Below the pieces are notes generated by a model. That model made no database searches. It saw only the letters and a list, made by a program, of their open reading frames with translations, and was not told the origin of the DNA. A DNA stretch of 64,000 bases. Source: Citrobacter amalonaticus (GTDB lineage: Bacteria > Pseudomonadota > Gammaproteobacteria > Enterobacterales > Enterobacteriaceae). Below, piece after piece: positions 29,893 through 39,690 of the stretch (positions within the stretch are counted from its first letter, which is position 1; each line of letters begins with the position of its first letter). The translations under genes and the position numbers were made by a program. The stretch spans positions 1 to 64,000 of the forward strand of contig NZ_JAGTXM010000007.1 in NCBI RefSeq assembly GCF_018252635.1, written 5' to 3'.

Positions 29893-30696
29893 ATGAGTTT
29901 TACCGAACTGACCGGTAACCCACGGCATGATCAACTGTTGTCGCTCGTTGGTGAACGTGGGTATATGAACATTGATGAACTGGCGGGTTTACTGGATGTC
30001 TCCACGCAGACGGTGCGCCGTGATATTCGTAAATTAAGCGAGCAAGGGCTGATTACCCGTCATCACGGTGGGGCAGGCCGCGCGTCCAGCGTGGTTAACA
30101 CCGCCTTTGAGCAACGTGAAGTCTCGTGGACGCAAGAGAAAAAAGCCATCGCGGAAGCGGTGGCGGACTATATTCCAGATGGTTCAACGGTCTTTATCAC
30201 CATTGGCACCACCGTGGAGCAGGTGGCGCGGGCATTGTTGAACCACAATCATCTGCGCATTATCACCAACAGCCTACGAGTAGCGCATATTCTCTATAAC
30301 AATCCCCGTTTCGAAGTCATGGTTCCAGGTGGAACGCTGCGACCACATAACAGCGGTATTATTGGCCCTTCTGCGACCGCGTTTGTCAGTGATTTCCGTG
30401 CGGACTACCTTGTCACCAGCGTGGGGGCGATAGAAAGCGATGGGGCGTTGCTGGAGTTTGATGTCAATGAAGCCAGCGTGGTGAAAACGATGATAGCCCA
30501 CTCCAGGCATATTCTACTTGCTGCCGACCATACCAAATACCACGCCTCAGCGGCGGTTGAGATTGGCAATATCTCTTCTGTCACCGCGTTGTTTACGGAT
30601 GAACTTCCCGGCCCGGCTCTCCATACGCTTCTCCAGTCTAATCAGGTGGAGATTGTACAGGTGAGCCCGGACCAGGATGATGTGATTTCTGCATGA
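29893..30696 (+). CDS. csqR: Sulfoquinovose operon repressor CsqR (DeoR family)
   Basis: A 267-residue DeoR-type regulator. The N-terminal winged helix contains MNIDELAGLLDVSTQTVRRDIRKLSEQGLI (described as helix-turn-helix at about 22-52; key residues TVRRD). The C-terminal sugar-phosphate sensing domain carries TIGTTVEQVARAL and DYLVTSVGAIE. In E. coli it represses the yih genes until sulfoquinovose or its derivative binds. The C-terminus is a few residues longer than in E. coli. Confidence 0.93.
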   Translation: MSFTELTGNPRHDQLLSLVGERGYMNIDELAGLLDVSTQTVRRDIRKLSEQGLITRHHGGAGRASSVVNTAFEQREVSWTQEKKAIAEAVADYIPDGSTVFITIGTTVEQVARALLNHNHLRIITNSLRVAHILYNNPRFEVMVPGGTLRPHNSGIIGPSATAFVSDFRADYLVTSVGAIESDGALLEFDVNEASVVKTMIAHSRHILLAADHTKYHASAAVEIGNISSVTALFTDELPGPALHTLLQSNQVEIVQVSPDQDDVISA

Positions 30697-30712
30697 CTGC
30701 CTCCTTTTAAAT

Positions 30713-30735
30713 AAACCGCCGCTCAGGCGGTTTTT
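30713..30735 (+). terminator. csqR terminator
   Basis: AAACCGCCGCTCAGGCGGTT followed by TTT, just after the csqR stop. Confidence 0.9.
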
Positions 30736-30952
30736 ATCACAAAAAATAAAAATAGTTAAACATCCTGGTATTATGTGTAAAACTCCTAAAGCTCGCATGA
30801 ATTATCAAAATGTGCTTTTTATTCCTCTTGATTTATAAGCCTTTTTAACCTTCCATATTCTTTTTTTTAGCTGTTTTAAAAAACAGCCAGGAATAATATT
30901 AATAAATGGGTAGCCTTTTATTAATTTGCCTTTTTCGTCATTTCAAGCCCCG

Positions 30953-30981
30953 TTGACATAACATTTGAATAACTGTATTAA
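30953..30981 (+). promoter_or_regulatory. Sigma-70 promoter of the autotransporter gene
   Basis: TTGACA (30953-30958), 17 bases, then TATTAA (30976-30981). It lies in the 393-base AT-rich stretch after the csqR terminator, in which I see no gene. Transcription from here would give a leader of about 140 bases. Confidence 0.55.
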
Positions 30982-31128
30982 TCGCGCAAAAGGAAAGATT
31001 TATAATTTTAAGGTAAGTGAATCTTTAAGATTTTAAAGATGAACGGACCCGCTTTGCCTTTTAATTAATTTTTACTGCGTCTTTTATGCTCTTATCCGAA
31101 AAAAGAGTAGTACGGAAAAGGTATTCCT

Positions 31129-33756
31129 ATGAAAACACAAAAAATGAAATGCAAACCACCCTCACCGGGGAAATTGGCACTTTGTATCGCCAGTGCGCTA
31201 GCTCTGGGGAGCCTTAGCGGACAGGCGATTGCTGCGGGATGTAGTTACACGACAACGGCCCAATTTTTCTGTGACGATCAGACGATTTACTATAATGGTA
31301 ACCCTCTGCTGTCAAATAGCCGCGATTACACTACATTTGACGAAGTCTTAATTAATACAAGTCAGAACGGCACAACCACACCTTTACAAGGTTGGGGTGT
31401 CTATATCGATAGCACGGGCTATAAATTTAAAAATCTGGTCATTAACACTACTGGCTCGGAAGCGGATGGGATCCACTCTAAAAATGTCGGTGGTCGATTA
31501 GAAGCAGAAAATATTACCATTACGACGACCGGAACGAGTTCTGATGGGATTAACCTCGGTCGTGAACTTACCGCGGCATACTCTGTTGTTGAAGTGAGCG
31601 GAAATGTTTCTGTCAATGCTACAGACGGTATGGGGCTGCGTGCAAATATCTCCAGAGCCAACACGAGCGCGCAATCCTCAATCATTGTTCACGGCAATGC
31701 TGATATCGTTACTCGCGGTAGCGGTGGTATGAACTCCGGATACGGGATTTATGCGGGCAAAGATCTCGGTGACCTATTTGGTAGTGCGGCGGGCATCGCC
31801 GATGTCACCATCGGTGGAACCACAACCATTACGACTTCCGGTTCGAATGCATATGGGGTTTACGCCGGGCGGAAAGGTGAAGTTAACCTCAATAACCTGG
31901 ATGTCACTACAACTAATAGTGGCGCGCATGGCATCTATGCCTCCGCCAGTAGCGATTTCGCCACGGTGAATCTGGGGGGAAACACGGCTATTGATGCTAC
32001 AGGCAACAACGCTTACGCGATGTATGCCTATCAAAGCAAAGCGCTCATTCGTTCCTGGGATAAGGCAACCGATACTGCAGCTTCAGGCGTCTATGACATT
32101 AAGGGTAATCTGTACGCGCGTTCAAGCGGTGTTATTGACCTGACCATGGATGACGGTAGCCAATTCGTCGGTATCGCTAACTCTTCACAACTGGAAAACA
32201 CGGCTTCTTACCGTGCAACCATTAATCTGAATATGAAAGGCGCCAGCAGCGAATGGAAGATGACCGGTAAATCCGTCGTTTCTAACCTGACGCTGGATCA
32301 AGCCACGCTGCGTTATAGCTCTGACGGTGTTTCTCGCGACGATGCGTTAACGTTCAAAACGCTGACCGTGATGGGGAACTATATCGGTACCAACGCATTG
32401 TTAGTGCTGAACACCGTGCTGGAAGGCGATACTTCCCTGACGGATCAACTCATCGTTCAGGGCGATACCTCAGGGAATACCAAAGTCGGCATCAACAACA
32501 TTGGTGGTGTGGGTGAACTGACCGTCGATGGAATCAAAATTGTTGAGGTCGCCGGGAACTCTGACGGTACCTTTACGAAATCAGGGCGTATCGTTGCTGG
32601 TGCGTATGATTATGATGTGGTGAAAAAAGCCAGTGACTGGTATCTGACTAGCGAACTGTCACCGGTGGACCCGCCGCCTGTTGATCCACCACCTGTCGAT
32701 CCAGAACCTGAGCCCGATCCCGATCCCGCGCAGCCAGACCCAGAGGATCCTCCTGGACCGCCAGTATACCCGGGCCCCGTCGAACACCAGTATCGTCCTG
32801 AGTTTGGTAGCTATTTGGCGAACAACTATGCGGCGAACACGATGTTTATCACCCGTCTGCACGATCGTCTGGGCGAAACCCAGTATACCGACATGCTGAC
32901 CGGTGAAGAAAAAGTCACCACGATGTGGATGCGTAATGTCGGTGGTCATAATCGCTTCACCGACGGCAGCGGACAGTTGAAAACCACCGCTAACCGTTAT
33001 GTTCTGCAGTTAGGCGGCGACCTGGCGCAGTGGAGCAGCGACGGCCTCGATCGCTGGCATCTGGGCGCGATGGCGGGTTATGCCAATCAGAAAAGCAAAA
33101 CCCATAACAGCTACACGGGCTATTCGTCCCGTGGACAGGTAGACGGTTACAGTGTGGGTCTGTACGCCACCTGGTACGCCAACGAAGCGGATAAAACCGG
33201 CACCTATCTGGATAGCTGGGTGTTGTACAACTGGTTTGATAACACCGTGCGCGGCGATCATCTGGCCAGTGAAAATTATAAATCCGACGGCATCACGGCG
33301 TCTGTTGAAGGGGGCTACAGCTTCCTGGTCGGGGAAAGTGAAAATCAAACCTACTGGATCCAACCGAAAGCACAGGTTATCTGGATGGACGTGCAGGCCG
33401 ATTCACACCGCGAACACAACGGAACTCAGGTGAAAGACAAGACTGACGGTAATCTGATGACTCGCCTTGGCGTTCGTGCTTACCTGAAAGGTCACGCGGA
33501 GAAAGATGCGGATAAAGGCCGTGATTTCCAGCCGTTTATTGAAGCGAACTGGATCCACAACACCAATAACCAGACTGTACAAATGGGCTCCATTAAGGAT
33601 GAAATCAGCGGGACGCGTAATATTGGTGAGCTGAAAGTGGGCATCGAAGGGCAGATCAATCCTCGTCTGCAGGTGTGGGGCAACCTTTCGCAGCAGGTCG
33701 GTGATAACAGCTACAGCGATACCTCCGCGATGCTCGGGGTGAAGTACAGCTTCTAA
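31129..33756 (+). CDS. Autotransporter outer-membrane protein (AIDA/pertactin type)
   Basis: An 875-residue type V secreted protein. A long signal peptide ends near residue 36 (GSLSGQAIAA). The passenger (about 37-510) consists of degenerate beta-helix repeats rich in Gly, Ser, Thr and Asn, with recurring turns such as SDGINLG, AYGVYAG, AHGIYAS and NAYAMYA. A Pro/Asp linker with PVDPPPVDPPPVDP follows (about 511-555), then the translocating barrel of about 315 residues, ending LGVKYSF with the terminal Phe. Such proteins act in adhesion or aggregation; the ligand is unknown. In E. coli K-12 nothing lies between csqR and yihX, so this is an insertion. Confidence 0.9.
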   Translation: MKTQKMKCKPPSPGKLALCIASALALGSLSGQAIAAGCSYTTTAQFFCDDQTIYYNGNPLLSNSRDYTTFDEVLINTSQNGTTTPLQGWGVYIDSTGYKFKNLVINTTGSEADGIHSKNVGGRLEAENITITTTGTSSDGINLGRELTAAYSVVEVSGNVSVNATDGMGLRANISRANTSAQSSIIVHGNADIVTRGSGGMNSGYGIYAGKDLGDLFGSAAGIADVTIGGTTTITTSGSNAYGVYAGRKGEVNLNNLDVTTTNSGAHGIYASASSDFATVNLGGNTAIDATGNNAYAMYAYQSKALIRSWDKATDTAASGVYDIKGNLYARSSGVIDLTMDDGSQFVGIANSSQLENTASYRATINLNMKGASSEWKMTGKSVVSNLTLDQATLRYSSDGVSRDDALTFKTLTVMGNYIGTNALLVLNTVLEGDTSLTDQLIVQGDTSGNTKVGINNIGGVGELTVDGIKIVEVAGNSDGTFTKSGRIVAGAYDYDVVKKASDWYLTSELSPVDPPPVDPPPVDPEPEPDPDPAQPDPEDPPGPPVYPGPVEHQYRPEFGSYLANNYAANTMFITRLHDRLGETQYTDMLTGEEKVTTMWMRNVGGHNRFTDGSGQLKTTANRYVLQLGGDLAQWSSDGLDRWHLGAMAGYANQKSKTHNSYTGYSSRGQVDGYSVGLYATWYANEADKTGTYLDSWVLYNWFDNTVRGDHLASENYKSDGITASVEGGYSFLVGESENQTYWIQPKAQVIWMDVQADSHREHNGTQVKDKTDGNLMTRLGVRAYLKGHAEKDADKGRDFQPFIEANWIHNTNNQTVQMGSIKDEISGTRNIGELKVGIEGQINPRLQVWGNLSQQVGDNSYSDTSAMLGVKYSF

Positions 33757-33782
33757 GAAACCGATAAATATCACACCAGAAC

Positions 33783-33813
33783 AAGGCGATGCTGTAACGG
33801 CATCGCCTTTTTT
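33783..33813 (+). terminator. Autotransporter terminator
   Basis: AAGGCGATGC/GCATCGCCTT with a T run, 27 bases after the stop. Confidence 0.9.
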
Positions 33814-33897
33814 CCTTCATCTTTCCCTGACAGGCACATAGTCAAAATGTCCCTTTCCCGCTACAGTTATTCATCCACGGCAAGTAAGGAGAGGGAC

Positions 33898-34497
33898 ATG
33901 CTCTATATCTTTGATTTAGGTAATGTGATTGTCGATATCGACTTCAACCGCGTGTTAGGTACCTGGAGCGATCTGAGCCGTGTGCCGCTGGCATCGTTAA
34001 AGCAGAGCTTTACGATGGGGGAGGCCTTCCATCAGCACGAACGAGGAGAAATCACCGACGAAGCGTTTGCCGAGGCCCTTTGTCATGAGATGGATCTGTC
34101 GCTGAGCTACGAACAATTTTCTCACGGCTGGCAGGCCGTTTTTGTCGCGCTGCGGCCTGAGGTTATCGACATCATGCATAAGCTACGCGAGCAAGGGCAT
34201 CGTGTGGTTGTTCTGTCGAACACCAACCGGCTGCATACGACGTTCTGGCCAGACGAATATCCAGAGATTCGCCAGGCGGCGGACCATATTTATTTGTCGC
34301 AGGAACTGGGGATGCGCAAACCGGAGACGCGGATCTATCAGCATGTGTTACAGCAAGAGGATTTTTCAGCGAGCGATACGGTCTTTTTTGACGACAACGT
34401 CGATAATATAGCAGGAGCCAACCAGTTGGGGATAACCAGCATTCTGGTGACCGATAAAACCGTTATCCCTGAGTATTTCGCGAAGCTGTTATGCTAA
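33898..34497 (+). CDS. yihX: Alpha-D-glucose-1-phosphate phosphatase YihX
   Basis: A 199-residue cytoplasmic HAD-superfamily phosphatase that hydrolyses glucose 1-phosphate and other sugar phosphates. Motif I is [12 protein letters not shown], with nucleophile Asp 6 (DLGNV replaces the commoner DxD); motif II is VVLSNTN, motif III Lys is in GMRKPE and motif IV is [11 protein letters not shown] 33898 follows AAGGAGAGGGAC; the frame is open further upstream but without a ribosome-binding site. Confidence 0.95.
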   Translation: MLYIFDLGNVIVDIDFNRVLGTWSDLSRVPLASLKQSFTMGEAFHQHERGEITDEAFAEALCHEMDLSLSYEQFSHGWQAVFVALRPEVIDIMHKLREQGHRVVVLSNTNRLHTTFWPDEYPEIRQAADHIYLSQELGMRKPETRIYQHVLQQEDFSASDTVFFDDNVDNIAGANQLGITSILVTDKTVIPEYFAKLLC

Positions 34498-35363
34498 AAA
34501 CCGTGCATCAAAAAGCCAGGCACCATACCCGACCTATCTGGGCCTGGCTGAAACTCCTCTGGAAGCGCATTGATGAGGACAATATGACAACCCTGGCAGG
34601 GAATCTTGCCTATGTCTCGTTGCTCTCATTAGTGCCGCTGATCGCTGTCGTCTTTGCGCTTTTCGCCGCTTTTCCGATGTTTTCCGATGTCAGCATCCAG
34701 CTGCGGCACTTTATTTTTGCCAACTTTATCCCGGCAACGGGCGATGTGATCCAGCGTTACATTGAGCAGTTTGTTGCCAACTCCAACAAAATGACGGCTG
34801 TAGGAGCCTGCGGGTTAATCGTCACCGCGCTGTTGTTAATGTATGCCATTGATAGCGCTTTGAATACTATCTGGCGAAGTACGCGTACACGGCCAAAAGT
34901 GTACTCCTTTGCGGTCTACTGGATGATTTTGACATTGGGGCCGCTATTGGCAGGGGCCAGTCTGGCGATCAGCTCCTATCTCCTCTCATTACGCTGGGCG
35001 AGCGATCTGAATACGGTGATCGATGATGTGCTGCGTCTCTTTCCGTTGATTCTCTCCTGGCTTTCATTCTGGCTTCTCTACAGCGTGGTACCGACTACGC
35101 GCGTACCAAATCGGGATGCGATTGTCGGCGCCTTTGTGGCCGCTGTGCTGTTCGAGGCAGGGAAGAAAGGTTTCGCGCTTTATATCACCATGTTCCCGTC
35201 ATATCAGCTTATTTACGGCGTGTTAGCGGTGGTACCCATTTTGTTTGTCTGGGTGTACTGGACGTGGTGTATCGTCTTGCTTGGCGCGGAAATAACTGTC
35301 ACTCTCGGGGAATACCGCAAACTCAAACAAGCCGCAGAACAAGAAGAAGCAGACCAACCATGA
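34491..35363 (+). CDS. yihY: YihY/BrkB (UPF0761) inner-membrane protein
   Basis: A 290-residue polytopic membrane protein of the YihY/virulence factor BrkB family, with about six helices. The conserved N-terminal stretch [20 protein letters not shown] and the segment [18 protein letters not shown] near 245 mark the family. The E. coli protein is not RNase BN, despite an old annotation. Its first codons overlap the end of yihX by 7 bases, and its stop overlaps the dtd start (ATGA), so the three are coupled. Confidence 0.93.
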   Translation: MLKTVHQKARHHTRPIWAWLKLLWKRIDEDNMTTLAGNLAYVSLLSLVPLIAVVFALFAAFPMFSDVSIQLRHFIFANFIPATGDVIQRYIEQFVANSNKMTAVGACGLIVTALLLMYAIDSALNTIWRSTRTRPKVYSFAVYWMILTLGPLLAGASLAISSYLLSLRWASDLNTVIDDVLRLFPLILSWLSFWLLYSVVPTTRVPNRDAIVGAFVAAVLFEAGKKGFALYITMFPSYQLIYGVLAVVPILFVWVYWTWCIVLLGAEITVTLGEYRKLKQAAEQEEADQP

Positions 35364-35797
35364 TTGCATTAATTCAGCGCGTAACCCGTGCCAGCGTCAC
35401 CGTGGAGGGCGAAGTGACGGGTGAAATTGGCTCAGGACTTTTAGTGTTGTTGGGTGTCGAAAAGGATGACGACGAGCAGAAAGCGAATCGCCTGTGCGAG
35501 CGCGTACTCGGCTACCGTATTTTTAGCGATGCCGAAGGCAAGATGAACCTGAACGTACAACAGGCGGGCGGGAGCGTGCTGGTGGTTTCACAATTTACGC
35601 TGGCGGCGGATACTGAACGTGGCATGCGCCCGAGTTTTTCCAAAGGAGCAACGCCGGATCGCGCTGAAGCCCTGTACGACTATTTCGTCGAACGCTGCCG
35701 CCAGCAGGAAATGAACACGCAGACCGGACGCTTCGCTGCGGATATGCAGGTTGCGCTGGTGAATGATGGCCCCGTGACGTTCTGGTTACAGGTATGA
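35360..35797 (+). CDS. dtd: D-aminoacyl-tRNA deacylase
   Basis: A 145-residue dimeric enzyme that removes D-amino acids (and Gly) wrongly attached to tRNA. The two active-site motifs are [17 protein letters not shown] (near 78-94) and DGPVTFWLQ with the Gly-cisPro pair (near 136-144). ATG 35360 overlaps the yihY stop; a longer frame upstream is inside yihY. Confidence 0.96.
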   Translation: MIALIQRVTRASVTVEGEVTGEIGSGLLVLLGVEKDDDEQKANRLCERVLGYRIFSDAEGKMNLNVQQAGGSVLVVSQFTLAADTERGMRPSFSKGATPDRAEALYDYFVERCRQQEMNTQTGRFAADMQVALVNDGPVTFWLQV

Positions 35798-36783
35798 ATC
35801 AGCTTCCGGCGTGGCCGCGGGTAACAAGAGAGAGTACTGCTATGTATCACCTTCGAGTACCGCAAACAGAAGAAGAATTAGAACGTTACTATCAGTTTCG
35901 CTGGGAAATGTTGCGTAAACCGCTGCATCAGCCGAAGGGTTCCGAGCGTGATGCCTGGGACGCAATGGCGCACCACCAGATGGTGGTGGATGAAGAGGGT
36001 AACCTGGTGGCTGTCGGGCGTTTGTATATCAACGCCGATAACGAAGGCTCAATCCGGTTTATGGCCGTTGATCCGGCGGTACAGGAGAAGGGGCTGGGAA
36101 CGCTGATGGCGATGACGCTGGAATCGGTCGCACGTCAGGAAGGCGTCAAACGAGTGACCTGTAGCGCGCGGGAAGATGCGGTAGAATTCTTTGCCAAACT
36201 GGGTTTTGTCAATCAGGGAGAAATCACCACGCCGCAAACCACGCCAGTTCGCCACTTTTTGATGATCAAACCGGTTGCCTCGCTCGATGACATTTTGCAT
36301 CGCGGTGACTGGTGCGGACAACTGCAGCAGGCGTGGTATGAGCATATCCCGCTGAGCGAGAAGATGGGTGTACGCATTCAGCAGTACACCGGGCAAAAAT
36401 TCATTACCACGATGCCAGAGACGGGTAATCAAAATCCGCACCACACGCTGTTTGCCGGAAGTTTGTTTTCGCTTGCGACGTTAACCGGCTGGGGACTCAT
36501 ATGGCTGATGCTGCGTGAGCGTCATCTGGGCGGAACGATTATTCTTGCCGACGCCCATATCCGCTACAGCAAACCTATCAGCGGCAGACCCTCTGCGGTT
36601 GCCGATCTCGGTTCTTTGAGCGGCGATCTCGACCGTCTGGCGCGTGGGAAAAAGGCGCGAGTCCAGTTACAGGTTGAACTCCTGGGTGACGAGACGACCG
36701 GCGCCATTTTTGAAGGGATCTATATCGTCCTGCCCGCCAGACCGTTTGGCCCCTATGAAGAAGGCGGAAACGAGGAAGAGTAG
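35794..36783 (+). CDS. fabY: Fatty acid biosynthesis protein FabY (YiiD)
   Basis: A 329-residue two-domain protein: an N-terminal GNAT acetyltransferase domain (about 17-155, with acetyl-CoA loop [10 protein letters not shown]) and a C-terminal hot-dog thioesterase-like domain (about 180-320, [19 protein letters not shown]). In E. coli YiiD/FabY can supply acetoacetyl-ACP and start fatty acid synthesis when FabH is missing. It overlaps dtd by 4 bases and ends the yihX-yihY-dtd-fabY unit. Confidence 0.93.
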   Translation: MNQLPAWPRVTRESTAMYHLRVPQTEEELERYYQFRWEMLRKPLHQPKGSERDAWDAMAHHQMVVDEEGNLVAVGRLYINADNEGSIRFMAVDPAVQEKGLGTLMAMTLESVARQEGVKRVTCSAREDAVEFFAKLGFVNQGEITTPQTTPVRHFLMIKPVASLDDILHRGDWCGQLQQAWYEHIPLSEKMGVRIQQYTGQKFITTMPETGNQNPHHTLFAGSLFSLATLTGWGLIWLMLRERHLGGTIILADAHIRYSKPISGRPSAVADLGSLSGDLDRLARGKKARVQLQVELLGDETTGAIFEGIYIVLPARPFGPYEEGGNEEE

Positions 36784-36796
36784 GGATTGCCCCTCT

Positions 36797-37729
36797 TTAT
36801 TCGATAACGGTTTCTGAGCGCTGAATACCAACACGCGAGGCAATGTCCTGCATTGCGCTGCGTGCCGCATGGCTGACACCTGCTAGCTGGAAAAAACCAT
36901 GGATCACGCCGAGATAGCGCTGGCAGGTGCAATCCACGCCTTGTGCCGTCAGTCGGTGATACAAAAGTTCACCTTCGTCGCGCAGCGGATCAAACTCAGC
37001 GGTGATGATGTGCGTGGGCGGTAAGCCGCCGAGATCATCTCGCCAGAGTGGGCTGGCTTCGGGATGCTGACGTTCGGTATGGGGCAAATACATCTCATAC
37101 CCGGTAAGCAGCGTATCGCGGGTAATGATGTAGTCCAGACCATTGCGGGTATAGCTCTCACATTTTGCGCTCGCGTCAAGCATCGGGTAGATCAGCATCA
37201 GCTGTGCGGGCAGCCATTGCTTTGCCGCCTTCAGGCGCAATGCTGTCACCAGTGCAAGGTGTCCGCCCGCACTGTCTCCGGCAAGCGTGATGCGCTGGCG
37301 TTCAACGCCAAGCTGCTCCGCATATTGCCAGATCAGGTTGGCTCCTTTTTCGGCATCATCATGCGCCGCAGGAAACGTGTGTTCTGGCGCGAGGCGGTAC
37401 TGTACGGCAATCACCCGGCAACCGCTGGTATACGCCAGTTGCCGCAACTGATTATCGTGGGTGGCAAATCCGCCACTCACGAAACAGCCGCCGTGGTAGT
37501 AAATGACGCAGGGCAGAGCACCCGAAGCGTGGCGCGGCGATACGACGCGCAGCGTTATTCCCTCCAGCTCAACATCACTGACTTCTACGCGCGTTTCCGT
37601 TTCTCCCGCGAGGGCGGTACTGGCGATATAGCCCGCTCTCCGGTCATCAATATGTTGCCGTCGCGCAGAAGGGCGTCCTGCCGCGATAAATTCCTCGACC
37701 AGTTGTGCGATACCGTTTTCAAGTGCCAT
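36797..37729 (-). CDS. Alpha/beta hydrolase of the hormone-sensitive lipase family (Aes-like esterase)
   Basis: A 310-residue cytoplasmic esterase. The oxyanion motif YYHGGCFVSGG is near residues 78-87, the nucleophile Ser 153 is in AGDSAGGH, the acid is D247 in AEFDPLRDEG and the base is H277 in VIHGFF, so the triad is complete. Size and motifs are those of acetyl esterase Aes, but E. coli has no such gene here. It converges on fabY with 13 bases between them and stands alone. Natural substrate unknown; short-chain esters are likely. Confidence 0.85.
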   Translation of the reverse strand: MALENGIAQLVEEFIAAGRPSARRQHIDDRRAGYIASTALAGETETRVEVSDVELEGITLRVVSPRHASGALPCVIYYHGGCFVSGGFATHDNQLRQLAYTSGCRVIAVQYRLAPEHTFPAAHDDAEKGANLIWQYAEQLGVERQRITLAGDSAGGHLALVTALRLKAAKQWLPAQLMLIYPMLDASAKCESYTRNGLDYIITRDTLLTGYEMYLPHTERQHPEASPLWRDDLGGLPPTHIITAEFDPLRDEGELLYHRLTAQGVDCTCQRYLGVIHGFFQLAGVSHAARSAMQDIASRVGIQRSETVIE

Positions 37730-37911
37730 TTTCTTAATCCCTTAAATCTGTATGAATATACAGTGTTATAACCTGGTTTTTGACGAAAGAAAATGGTGGA
37801 TTTAGGCCAGGGTTGAACTCTGGAAAGCGTCTCGCAAAAGAGTTATCTGCCCTTCAATTCTGGTGGCAATGTCCTTTTTGCCGCCGTAAGGTGATGAAGT
37901 ATCAACTATGC

Positions 37912-37954
37912 GCCATTGACGTATAGTTATATTCGCTTACTATAAGCCAATGGC
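37912..37954 (+). promoter_or_regulatory. Dyad operator and promoter of the toxin-antitoxin pair
   Basis: A 43-base imperfect palindrome centred on 37933 pairs GCCATTG with CAATGGC and TATAGT with ACTATA. It contains a sigma-70-like promoter, TTGACG (37916-37921), 16 bases, TACTAT (37938-37943). Binding of the HTH antitoxin would block RNA polymerase, the usual autoregulation. It ends 9 bases before the toxin start. Confidence 0.7.
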
Positions 37955-37963
37955 ATAATAAAA

Positions 37964-38275
37964 ATGATATTCATAGAAACGGAATTTTTTACTGAAGACG
38001 TCCAACAATTGTTGGACGACGATGAATACCATCGATTTCAGCTGTTCCTGACTGCGCAGCCTGAGTGCGGCGATGTGATCCAGGATACTGGCGGCTTGAG
38101 AAAAATTCGTTGGAAAGCGCGGGGGAAGGGGAAGCGAGGTGGTGTCCGAATAATCTACTTTTATCAGAGCAAACGAACAGAAGTTCGGTTATTACTGATT
38201 TATCGAAAAGGGATTAAGGATGACCTGACTCAGCAGGAAAAGGCAGTACTCCGTATGTTAAATGAGAGGTGGTAA
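37964..38275 (+). CDS. RelE/HigB-type toxin
   Basis: A 103-residue protein of the RelE superfamily with the segments FQLFLTAQPECGDVIQDTGG, LRKIRWKARGKGKRGGVRIIY and LIYRKGIKDDLT. The basic stretch after GGLRKIRW and the Arg of GGVRIIYFY are typical of HigB-2-like mRNA interferases, which cut mRNA in the ribosome. The toxin comes first and the antitoxin follows directly, the HigBA order. Activity is inferred from the family. Confidence 0.88.
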   Translation: MIFIETEFFTEDVQQLLDDDEYHRFQLFLTAQPECGDVIQDTGGLRKIRWKARGKGKRGGVRIIYFYQSKRTEVRLLLIYRKGIKDDLTQQEKAVLRMLNERW

Positions 38276-38566
38276 ATGGATAAGGCGCTATTCGAGCGAC
38301 TGACTAAAAGCATGAACCAAATGAGTGAGATTGTTGAAGGAAAACGCCCACCTTCACGAACTTTTCATATTGATGCGATGAAAATTAAAGAAATCCGTCA
38401 GGCTTCAGGATTATCGCAATCGAAATTTGCCGATCTGATATCCGTCAATGTTGATACCTTACGCAACTGGGAGCAGGGAAGACGTTCTCCTACGGGGCCA
38501 GCAAAAGCCTTACTAAGGGCAATCGCTAACGATCCGTTGCATGTCATCCCTGCACTAGCGCAATAA
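38276..38566 (+). CDS. HigA/NadS-type helix-turn-helix antitoxin
   Basis: A 96-residue DNA-binding protein. The XRE helix-turn-helix lies at about residues 38-85 (IRQASGLSQSKFADLISVNV, then WEQGRRSPTGPAKALL). The N-terminal 37 residues should wrap the toxin. Its start follows the toxin stop without a gap, so the two are translated together. It probably represses its own promoter at the dyad at 37912-37954. Confidence 0.9.
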   Translation: MDKALFERLTKSMNQMSEIVEGKRPPSRTFHIDAMKIKEIRQASGLSQSKFADLISVNVDTLRNWEQGRRSPTGPAKALLRAIANDPLHVIPALAQ

Positions 38567-38597
38567 AAAACCCGGTAGCGTTCCACTTACCGGGTCA
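38564..38597 (-). terminator. fdhE terminator
   Basis: Stem CCCGGTAAG/CTACCGGG with the T run on the minus strand (complement of AATAAAAAA). It ends fdhE and lies next to the antitoxin stop. Confidence 0.75.
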
Positions 38598-38616
38598 AAT
38601 TACGCAGAGATTGAGT

Positions 38617-39546
38617 TTACTCCCCTTCCCCCGGGAACAGGAACGGGTTGATGGAACTGCGGGCGAAGCCTTCTTGTTCCATGCGCGCGTCCAGCACCAG
38701 CGACGCGAGGTCGTCGGCAACGGCTTCCACTTTCGGATCTTTTTCCTGATACAGAATCTTCAGGTAAGTTCCGCAGTCACCGCAGCTTTCGGCTTTGATC
38801 GCCGCTTGCTCATTGTCCAGTGACCAGTAGTGCAGATCGCGGCTTTGCTCGCAGTTGCTGCATTTAACGCGAACCACATGCCACTCGGTTTCGCAGAGGT
38901 TGCAGTGCAGATAGCGCAGTCCCTGGGTGGTGCCAATTTGCACCATGCTGGAGACCGGCATCGAGCCACACACCGGGCAGTATTGACGCTGTTCGCCATA
39001 TTCTGCGCGGGCTTTCCCTGGGATCAGACTGGCCATTTGCGCCCAGTACAGCGACAGAGCAGCCCAGATGAAGGGAGCCTTATCACTGCTAACAGAGGCG
39101 AAATCAGAGGCAAACAGGGCGCTGGCCATCTGCTCCAGTTCCTGTTCGGAGGCTTTTTCCAGATTCTCGATCACCGCCAGCGCCGGGCCGCTCATCTCGG
39201 GTTTCAGTTCGGCAATCAGCGAGTGCAGCAGTTTTTGCCAGTGCTTATCGCGCGGCAGAACGTGGATATCCAGCGGCGGCTTACCCTGCTCGTTGGCTTC
39301 TTTGATGCGTGCGGTCAGATCCATCTGCAATGGATGGTCATAGAGCACCACTTCCTGGGCATGGGCGATCAGCGCAGCAAAGCGCAGGTAATCCCCCAAC
39401 GGGTTGTTCTCAGCCAGTTCGCGCAGACGTTCGGCGCGGCGGTTATACAGGTTTTTGAGCCGGGGGAATAATAACGGTGGAATCATATCCGTCGCGCGTT
39501 TCTCGCTCTTTTCCAGCTCATCTTGCGGGATGATACGAATGCTCAT
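38617..39546 (-). CDS. fdhE: Formate dehydrogenase formation protein FdhE
   Basis: FdhE is a 309-residue cytoplasmic rubredoxin-like chaperone that binds the catalytic subunit of respiratory formate dehydrogenases and is needed for their activity. The N-terminal half is helical. The C-terminal half carries four metal-binding Cys pairs: YCPVCG, HCNLCE, KCSNCE and SCGDCG. In E. coli it is the last gene of fdoGHI-fdhE; here 3.9 kb with three other genes separates it from fdoI. Confidence 0.96.
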   Translation of the reverse strand: MSIRIIPQDELEKSEKRATDMIPPLLFPRLKNLYNRRAERLRELAENNPLGDYLRFAALIAHAQEVVLYDHPLQMDLTARIKEANEQGKPPLDIHVLPRDKHWQKLLHSLIAELKPEMSGPALAVIENLEKASEQELEQMASALFASDFASVSSDKAPFIWAALSLYWAQMASLIPGKARAEYGEQRQYCPVCGSMPVSSMVQIGTTQGLRYLHCNLCETEWHVVRVKCSNCEQSRDLHYWSLDNEQAAIKAESCGDCGTYLKILYQEKDPKVEAVADDLASLVLDARMEQEGFARSSINPFLFPGEGE

Positions 39547-39690
39547 TCAGTCACTTCCTGGTTAGGCAGATTTAGCTATGTGTAATCCGCTCTGTGAATT
39601 GGCGGGGATTTCGCGCCCGCTGTGGTGAATGTCATTAATGATAACCGCAATCGGCCTGCGGGTTATACCGGTGACATCGCAATGTGTGCG

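Noticed and set aside
39630-39670. Terminator after the regulator gene at 39691
   Set aside because: An ATAACC/GGTTAT hairpin exists but has a bulge and no T run on the minus strand, so readthrough into fdhE is possible and I do not list it as a terminator.
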